This document shows positions 44,401-53,400 of a stretch of DNA of 64,000 nt, one piece after another. The DNA lies in contig CAXAMN010005258.1 of assembly GCA_963970005.1 (NCBI GenBank), positions 186,001 to 250,000 on the forward strand. The letters are read 5' to 3'. The notes under the pieces were generated by a model that saw nothing but the letters and a program-made list of their open reading frames with translations, ran no database searches and was not told where the DNA came from. Source of the DNA: Durusdinium trenchii. Its lineage: Eukaryota > Sar > Dinophyceae > Suessiales > Symbiodiniaceae. The position numbers and the translations under genes were made by a program. Positions within the stretch are counted from its first letter, which is position 1. Each line of letters opens with the position of its first letter.

Positions 44401-47400
44401 AACAGATGTGGGAGAAGCAATTGAGAAAACTAGATGTACATCACAATGACAATAGTGCATATAGATGTTCATAGTTCATCTATTTCATGGGCATTGGTGA
44501 CCTCTCAATATGTCCATTATAGCCCAGTGGCGCTCGCAGAAACAGGGCATTTGTGGGTGTGAAGTGCACGCTGTGCACTGTGTTTGAGACATGTTTTTAC
44601 CTGACTCCCACCGCAGGGTGGGCTCATGCTGCCAAAAGCTGGCTCGGTCCGTCGCGCGTTCGCGCGCGCTTGCTGTTCGTCGAGGGCGATCGCGTTTCTT
44701 GCTTTCGCTGTTCTCGCACTCACTTTGTGGACTTCGTGTACCACTAGTGTCTTCGCATTGGTAGCGGAGCCTCCCCGCCAGGGAGGCTCCAGCTGCGCAC
44801 TTCGCACCGCCGAGCAGATCGCCCGGGATAAGCCCTTTGTCACCAACCCCTTGCCGAGACCTTCACACTCCTGCTTGCTGAGTTCTTTGTTGGAGACCCT
44901 ACGGGGTGGAGTGGTCTGGCCGGACTTTGGCTCCCTTTGGATGTCTGGTCAACGGCACCGGCAACAGCATCAAAGAAAGACATCGGCACCCGCGACTGGC
45001 TCCATGGCGACATCCTCCAGTGCCAAGGAGGATTCTACGTTTGCAGACATCCGGGACTCATTTGTTCCTCTGTTCAGCGGGCAGCCATCAGACTATCGCG
45101 AATGGAGGCAGCGGATCCAGCTTTACCATCGCAAGATGGTCTTGAGCAAACGCTCAGCCGAGAGCGTGATCAATGTTGTCTCTTCCTTCAAGGGCGTGGT
45201 CTGGCGCCTGTTCGAGGATTGGCCCTTGGAACGCCTGGAGAAGGACGGAGCTTTTGAGGAAGTCCTCAAGGTCCTCGACGGCAACTTCTCCTATGACGAG
45301 AGGGTTCAACTCCCGAACGACTTCGAAGGTTACTTCAACCTGCTGCAGAGGGCACCGGGTCAAACCTTGCTGACCTACGTCAATGACCACGAGGAGGCAT
45401 ATCGTCGACTCCTCCAGCACAAGGTGACCCTGCCAGAATCTGTCCAAGGATGGCATCTGCTGAGGCGAGCTTCGTTGACTCGCGAGCAACGCCAGTTGGT
45501 GACGCTCAAAGCCCCTTCCCTGGAAAAGACCTCCGTCATTGAGGCTTTCTACCTGATCATGGGCCAAGATTACAAAGGAGGTGGATGGAACCATGATCGC
45601 AACAAGAAGTTTGGGAAGTGGGGCTCCAACAAGGCGTTTGCCGCTCAGGATGATTGGGAGGATGCTGACGATTGGGGTGATGAAGCTGGTTACTATGAAG
45701 ATGATAACTACCCCGAAGAGGCCTATGAGGAGGAGAACTATGACTTCGACTATGATGCTGGCTACTATGGTGATGAACCGTGGCCTGACTCCTCCGAGAC
45801 CGGACTAGATCCTGAACAGATGGCCGAAGAATTCGACACAGCGTTCGCCTCCTACACTGACGCCCGACGTCGCTTCAACGAGCTCAAGATGGCTCGTGGG
45901 TACCTCCCTGTGGTTGCGCTCACCGACAACCAGACCCTTGCAGCTGGTAGCGGCTCTCCATCATCCAGTCCAACATCACGAAAGGGCAAGGGCAAGGGAG
46001 GAGGAAAGACCAAAGGAAAGGGCAAAAGCAACACCATTCGCTACCCGCCTTCCAGCGGTGGCAAGAGCGATCCAAAAGGCAGGGCAAAGGCCAACATGAC
46101 CTGTTTGAGATGTGGCCAACAAGGCCATTGGGCCGCGAACTGTCCTCAAGGCTCAGCTGCATCCAAGTCCACTGGCCAGAAACGACCGGCTCCTACTGAA
46201 GGTATGGCACACCTCATCGACAACGAGATCACCATGATCATCTTCGAGGATCACTTGGGCCATGAAAGACCGGCTACACCACCTCCGAGCAGAAGTTGGT
46301 CACTGGCAACCTTCTCAAGCTGCGGACTTCGGTGAAGCAGGATGCAATTCGAACTGTTCAGAAACTGCATCGCAATCTTGGTCATCCTGCACCCAAAGAG
46401 CTTGAAGAGCTACTTGCTGCTCGTGGTGCCAGTGATCAGGTCCTTGAAGCAGCGAGAACCTATGTTTGTGTCGCCTGCGCCAAGTACAAGAAGCCTGCTG
46501 ATGCTGCACCTGCTGCGATGCCGACAACAGCGACCTTCAACCAGACCGTGCAGGCTGATGATGTCTTTTGGTTACGCCGGGGCGCGACCAAGTTCCCGAT
46601 CGTGAGCATGGTTGACGTTGCAACTCGCTTCACTGTGGCCATGCTGCTGCGCAACGAACAGTCGGAGGAATTGGTGAAAGCCTTTCAACGTGGCTGGCTT
46701 GCTATGTTTGGACCTCCACAGCACCTCATCACCGACGAAGGACGAGGGTGGCTCAGTCGTGAATTTGAAGAGTGGACAGCAGGTCACGACATCTTCCATG
46801 AAGTCGCCCCTGGTGAGGCCTACGAAAGGCTGTCCATCGTGGAGAGACGCCATGCAGTTCTTCGCAAGGCTCTCGAGGTCTACTGCGACGAGTACAAGCA
46901 CTTCAATGCTGCTGGCATCAAAGAGGCATTGGTCTATGTGGTTCCTCAGTTGAATGCAGTCACCTCTGTGTCTGGCTTCTCACCTAGCCAGTGGGTCTTG
47001 GGCTATCAGCCTCAACTGTCAGGCAGCCTGCTAACAGAGCGTTTGAACCCTGCGCAGTTTGGTGGCCACGAGGACTTTGAGATCAACCTGGCCCGTCACT
47101 CTACAGCTCAAAAGGCTATGATCGAGGCAGATGCTGACCGCCGTCTTCGCAGGGCGCTTGGAGCAAAGTACCGTGGCCTGAACGCTGAGTACAGCCTGGG
47201 CCAGAAGGTTTGGTTTTGGCGAGATGCTCGACAACCTGATCTTGTGAAGATTCGTTGGCTTGGACCCGCTCAGGTTGTGATGAAAGAGCACAAGGCTGAT
47301 TCTGAAGGTCAACAGCGCGTCCACGTGTATTGGCTGGCCTACAAGACACAGCTCATTCGATGTGCGCCTCACCATGTGCGTGCAGACATCAAAAGCATTG

Positions 47401-50400
47401 GCCATGCCTTGGATGATGCTCAACAAGCCCTGTCCACGGTTCAGCAGCTTCGTTCACGTGGGGTCACTCGCTACTATGACCTCCACCGCCTCAACAAGAG
47501 GACACTGGCTGAGATCGAATCCGACGATCAACATGATGATCCTGATGGTGATGTGATGGAAGACTCTGAACACGAGATGGCACCTCCCCGACAGAGACCA
47601 CGACTGCTACTACCTGATGCACCACGTCCTGATGCACCCGAAGCACCGCCACAGGTAGCAGCAGGGGAGTACACACCTACATCACCAGCGAACTCAGCAG
47701 TGGCACAACTGGCAGAGCAAATGGCAGAACAACAGGCAGCACAAGCAGAACAGAACACAGCAACAAGCACCGCGGCAGCTGCAGATACAAACAACCCTGG
47801 CACTACCGCGACAGATCCTGAGATGTTGCCACGAGTTCCCAGTGAGCTGGACTCAGTTTCTGAGCCAAGCGAAGAGCCACCGGCTCAATCCGCTCAACCA
47901 ACACCTCATGCATCACGACCACAGCTTGATCCAGCAACAGCAGCACTTTATGAACCACAACATGAGGCAGAAACATTTGCACAAAGGCGAACACGCCTCA
48001 ATCGGCAGGAAACACTAAGCTTTGCACCCTGGCGAACACGACCTGCACATGCAGCAATTGCACCATACAATGCAGAGCACAGCAGTTCAGCACCGACACC
48101 ACCAGCAACAGATGATCTTGCAGGACAAGCCTTCTACCTCGATGATCTGGACACGAAGATGTTGCCTACGGGGTGGAGGATGGATGAACACGGGTTCCTG
48201 CAGCTCTCCGACAAGGAGACCGATTACTGGGAGATCCGAGCAGGATGCCTCATCCGACACCATCGTGTCCCCCGACTTCCACTGAGTCAACTTCCCAAAG
48301 ATTGTCCAGTTGATGCAACGAAGCTCGATACCATCCGGGTGACTCTCATTCACCAGCCTGGAGGGAAAAGCCGCCTGTTCACTGATGATGGTCTTGAACA
48401 CTCACCACCGCCTATGGTCAATGGCACCTGGACAGGGGCCACCATCTATCAGCTGAACGGCGACACCAGAAAGGAGCTTGCCATGTACGCTGGACCTCAT
48501 CACCACCATGTGAGTGCCAAGCAGCAAGGAAAAGATCAAAAGCTGGCACGACAAAAGAAGTTCAAGAAGGAGAAGGGTGGTGTCAATGAGCGACTGCTTG
48601 GCCCCCATGAGCGTGCCATGTTCAAAGAAGCTAAAGTGAAAGAGCTCAAGAGCTTCTTCGACCACCACGTATGGGTCTTTGAATCAGTTCGTGAAGCGGA
48701 CCCGGCGCGCACCTTGACGAGCCGCATCCTCTTGAAGTGGTCCAAGAACCCTGACGGGTCACCAAGGGCTAAGGCCCGGCTCATCGTGCGTGGCTTTGCT
48801 GATCCTGACGCTTTGGCAGGTAGCATTGAGACATCATCTCCAACAACCACACGGCTTTCCAGGTCCATGCTGCTTTCGCTCTCGGCGACGATGAACTGGA
48901 ACATGTGGACTGCCGACGTCAGCACGGCCTTCCTTCAGGGTCGCAGCCAGGATCGCAAGCTATGGGTCAAGCTTCCTTCTGAAGCACTGGCATTGCTTGG
49001 AGCTGACGAGGACACCCGCATGCTGCTGTTGAAGCCATGCTATGGCCAAATCGATGCACCACGTGGCTGGTATCTCGAGGTCGTTGAACGTCTGACCAAG
49101 ATGGGCCTCCGACAGCATGCATTGGATCCTTGTGCCTTCCTGGTCTATGAGTTGGATGACCCCAACTATGACGCCAGTGACCCAGGGCATGAAATGGTGA
49201 ACAGCTTCGGTGATCACCGCATGGTTGGAATGATCATCATGCATGTAGATGATCTTCTTGGAACTGGATGCCCACACAGCCCTCGCTACCAGGCAGTCGT
49301 TGAGATGCTCAAGAACAACTTCAGCTTCCGTGAATGGAAGGAAGAGCAAGCTGTCCTGGAGTACTGTGGCTGTGAGTTGGAGAAGACCAACAGCGGTGGC
49401 CGTAAGCTTCATCAAACCAAGTACATGGAGAAGGTGAAGCCCATCAACTATGACAAGAAGCGCTCAACGACCGACAGCCTGCATGAGCGCGAGGTCACCC
49501 AGCTGCGTGGCCTACTGGGTTCACTACAGTGGCCGGCAGTGCAGACTTCACCGCACCTGCAGTGCAGCACCTCCCTGATGGCTGCACATGTAAACCATGG
49601 CACTGTAAGCACTCTGGCTGAGTGCAATCGCTTGCTCAAGTTTGCCAAGGACAACAAGGACATCGGCCTGACCTACAACCACTTGGGTCCACTGAGCAAA
49701 CTGCGCCTACTTTGCTTCTTTGATGCTGGTTTCTCCACCCGGGCTGATGGTTCCTCGCAAGGAGGCTACATCATGATGTTGGTGAATGAGGACCTGATGC
49801 ATTCAGATGAGGAGGGTGAGTACCACATCATCGACTGGCGCTCGTTCCGCACGCCGCGGATTGCTCGCTCATCCCTCGGGGCTGAGGCTCAATCGGGTGG
49901 ACAGGCAAGCGATGCAGTTGATTTCGCATGCCGCTACTGGCATCATTTGCTGGAGCCTGCTATGTGCCTCAAGGACTTGCTTGGCGTGACTTCCACCTTG
50001 AAGCCGGTGATGATCACCGATGCGAAGGCTTTGTACGACAGCTTTCACCGCGAGGCTACAAGCTCTTCAGTGGTGGACAAGCGGGTCAGCTTGGAGATCC
50101 GTGTGATGAAGGAGCGCTTGCTGGAGTTGGGTGGCACCCTGAAATGGATGTCCTCTGATCGGCAAATCGCCGATGGGCTCACAAAGGATTCCGCGAGATC
50201 CTTGATGAGCAGCCGCTTGCGTCACCAGCGGCTCAAGCTGACGTGGGATCCCGAGTACAAGGCCATGAAGAAGAAGTCAAAAGCTGAAAGATCCCAGGCC
50301 TTGGCTGAAACGACCTCCGGCTTTGAGAACATGGAGAAGCATGGCATGAATGGTGCGCCAAACCCTGAAGAACATGAAGTACATGAACGTGTGCATGAGC

Positions 50401-53400
50401 TTCCCCACGAGATCCCGGAGAGTGGCATGTCAGAGTATGTCAACTTTGTTTCCAACGAGGCCGCTCTTGTGTATGTCCTTGCCTCAAGCCATGTCGCTGG
50501 CCGCCAGCAGAATGTGAAGAAGGGTCGCATTTCGAATGTCACAGGGATGGACCCCTTAGTCATACCAAGTTATAACTTGGGGCAAGTTAGGTTATAAGTC
50601 ACGGTAACACCGTTATAAATTGGCTTAAGTATACTAAGTTCGTTTTCAAACTATAACTTACATATATGTTTTACTGTAATTATAACTTACTTACAAGTTC
50701 TTTTTTAAAGATCTGCTCCTGAAGTTAGTTTGAAGTTACGGAAGTTAGCATTTTGGTATGTTTTTTCAATGTTTTTTTTTGGTTCCCTTGCTGACGTTGA
50801 TAGAATACATTGTTCTTTTTGAGGTACCTGTTTTCTTGACTTATTTTAGTTCATTTTTACGCTATCTACATCTTTGATGTTTTCTGTTGGCCAGATTTCT
50901 GTTGGATTTTCTGTTGGTCCGCACTCTGACTTGGGCATTGTTTGTACTAGTTGTAATTTGACCGTTCCAACCAATTACTTATAAGTCGTCTTTAAGCTTT
51001 TGCAAACAGATGAGTATTTGTTCTCGAATGTCACTGATGCAATGTACATATGTGGTTATAAAGGGTGTCCTGGCTGCCAGGATGGTAGCCTGCTAGTTAA
51101 AGTCCTGGCTGCCAGGACAAAATGATTTTAAAAAACTTGCATGGCGGTGGTTGGGAGTGATCCTGGCTGGCAGGATACCTTTGTTTGTTTCTTGATACCA
51201 TGTTTTTTTGATTAATCCTGGAAACCAGGACTTAGACACATGGTAAAAAGCTAAAGAGACAGATGTACACAGAGGTAAACAGAGGTATGCAGAGGCACAT
51301 ACCTCTGTATACCTCTGTTTACCTCTGCCCTAGGCAGGGGTACACAGAGGTATACAGAGGTATGGGCAGAGGTACACAGAGGTATGCCGAGGTAAGCAGG
51401 TGTATGCAGAGGTATGCGCGCAGTTGCATAGAAAAGTGCCCAAGTGCACACAGACACATACAGATGAATACGGACACATTAGTTTTTACACTTTCTCACA
51501 TGTATGTATCTGTTTTTCGAAGATGTGTGTGATTAAATGTGTTTGTGTTCTCCTTGATGTCACAACATTTGTCAAACAATCTTTGGCCAATGTACGCCAG
51601 TTGACGTTTTCCAAGTTCAAAATCTAAGATTTTGATAAAGCCCTCCCACCTTGACATGGTTGAAGCCGAAGCCCAGCCTTTAACTCAGATTGTGCCAGCT
51701 AAGGAATCACATTTTTCGCGGTGGTCCGAACAATTTCTGAGTTTTGTTTGGCGGTGGTCCGCGCGTTTTGCGGTTGAACTACTTGTTCTTGTTAGTTTTG
51801 TTTGGCGGTGGTCCGCACATTTTTTGATTGAACTACTTTGTTGGTTAAAAAATTCATTGGTTTCAAGCTTGTTTTAACACCAAAAACAACAAAACTTCAA
51901 TTATAAAGAAATTGGTGAATCAATGGTAGCAGTGATCAAAATTGAATCAAAAAATTAGCATTTTGAAGTTACGGAACTTATAACTTACTTACAAATTAGA
52001 TATAAACTCATGACTACGACATTTTACTAACTTCGGTATAACTTATTTATATCTTTTTCAAGTTCAGTAACTAAGTTATAACTAGGGGGTCCATCCCTGC
52101 ATGGTTTGGGTACTATGGCTGCTGCTGCTGCAACATGCCCGAGCAGAAAACACCTGCTCGCCTGCCGATGAGAACACCCCTGAGCCTGATTGGTTTTTGT
52201 ATGTGATGGCAGGACTCCTTTGCCTGGTCCTGCTGATGGTTTTTTAGATTGGTCGACTGACCAAGACTGCACCGGCGGCAAAGCCTGTGGTGGTTGCCCA
52301 CGCCGAGACCCAGAAGGATGAAGCGATTGTGCCTTCGCGTCTCCGCGAGCTCCTCAAGGCTGAGCAGGATCGGAGTGCTCAGTTTCGAGCAGCAGCCGCG
52401 GAGGCACAGAAGGGGATGGAGCTTGGAATGGAGGAGCGCAACCAGCTCTACCAGCTGCTGGGCGATGGCGCTCGTCTCCTGCGGAAGATGATGAACAAGA
52501 TCGATGACCACATGGAAGTGTGCCCCCACCGGGTACCAGTGATGGCATCCCGCCATGGAGAGTGCTGGCACTTCGACACGTGCCATTGCGCTGAAGCTGT
52601 GGTCGACCGAAACCGCATGAGGCTCCGACACTGCGCCTACTGCGCAGATCCCCACGGGCCGCTGGATAGGTTGAATTTTGAAATGGGTGGTTGCCTGAGA
52701 GACGAACTCCAGGCTTGGCTTGCCGACCATGCAGGCTTGTGGGCTGACGCTCACGCCTCATGAGTCCCTGTGGCAAAGCACCACCGGTGTGAAGTGCACG
52801 CTGTGCACTGTGTTTGAGACATGTTTTTACCTGACTCCCACCGCAGGGTGGGCTCATGCTGCCAAAAGCTGGCTCGGTCCGTCGCGCGTTCGCGCGCGCT
52901 TGCTGTTCGTCGAGGGCGATCGCGTTTCTTGCTTTCGCTGTTCTCGCACTCACTTTGTGGACTTCGTGTACCACTAGTGTCTTCGCAGTGGGCCTTTTCG
53001 AGGCCTTCTTCCTGATCCTCAACAACGCCTTGCGCTTCGGGGCCGTCGCCTTGTTGGGCTCTGTGATCAACCTGGTGGGGCTGCTGGGCGGATTGAACGC
53101 GATCGGCACCAGGTGGAGTTGGGGAAAAGGATGGAACAGGGTATCATGGTACAACAAGATGTGTCAAAACTGGGGAGGCCTTGGTGAACTACAGCTCATG
53201 AACGGAATCGACTACTGGGGAGGTCAACGTGGTGCGGGCTGTTTGGGGAGCCATATGGAGCTCGCTTGGCAAGAAAGGGATGCGAACAAGAGGTGTTTCA
53301 GTGTTTTTGTTTGCATGTTGGTTGGTTTTTGTGAACTCGTTGCACCATTCAAGCGATTCACGGTACTTGCTTAGACACTTGCTCACCCCCTAGCTCCGCT

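Larger units (their letters stand above)
50542..52099. mobile_element. Nested TIR element without transposase (1558 bp)
   Basis: The ends are inverted copies of CAGGGATGGACCCCYTAGT (18 of 19 match), followed on both sides by AT-rich palindromes around AGTTATAACT. The dinucleotide CA flanks both ends (50540-50541, 52100-52101) and fits a 2-bp target duplication. Deleting the element with one CA joins the pol frame in phase to a membrane-spanning tail. Inside there is no long coding frame but several repeat blocks. It looks like a non-autonomous DNA transposon or large MITE. Confidence 0.8.
44558..52987 (+). mobile_element. Retroelement 2: young full-length Ty1/copia-type LTR retrotransposon
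   Basis: An 8430-bp element. The two 200-bp LTRs (44558-44757, 52788-52987) are identical by direct comparison and run from TG to CA. A perfect 5-bp target duplication GTGGG flanks them (44553-44557, 52988-52992). A primer binding site lies one base after the 5' LTR. Gag and a 1433-codon pol are open, in order zinc knuckle, integrase, RT, RNase H, with a shift between them. No protease motif is present. A 1558-bp TIR element is nested near the 3' end. The element sits in an intron of SLC44 copy C, 10 bp before the acceptor of the next exon, in the same orientation as the gene. Confidence 0.96.

Noticed and set aside
51263..51532. 89-codon frame rich in Thr, Glu, Arg and Tyr
   Set aside because: Produced by the ACAGAGGTA repeat in the nested element.
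50598..52100. Long 3' untranslated region of retroelement 2
   Set aside because: The inverted ends and CA dinucleotides, and the frame continuation after removal, show that it is a separate inserted element.
52354..53157. 267-codon minus-strand frame across the 3' LTR of retroelement 2
   Set aside because: Antisense shadow of the post-pol region, LTR and SLC44 exon; the same LTR gives the same antisense peptide at 44.6 kb.
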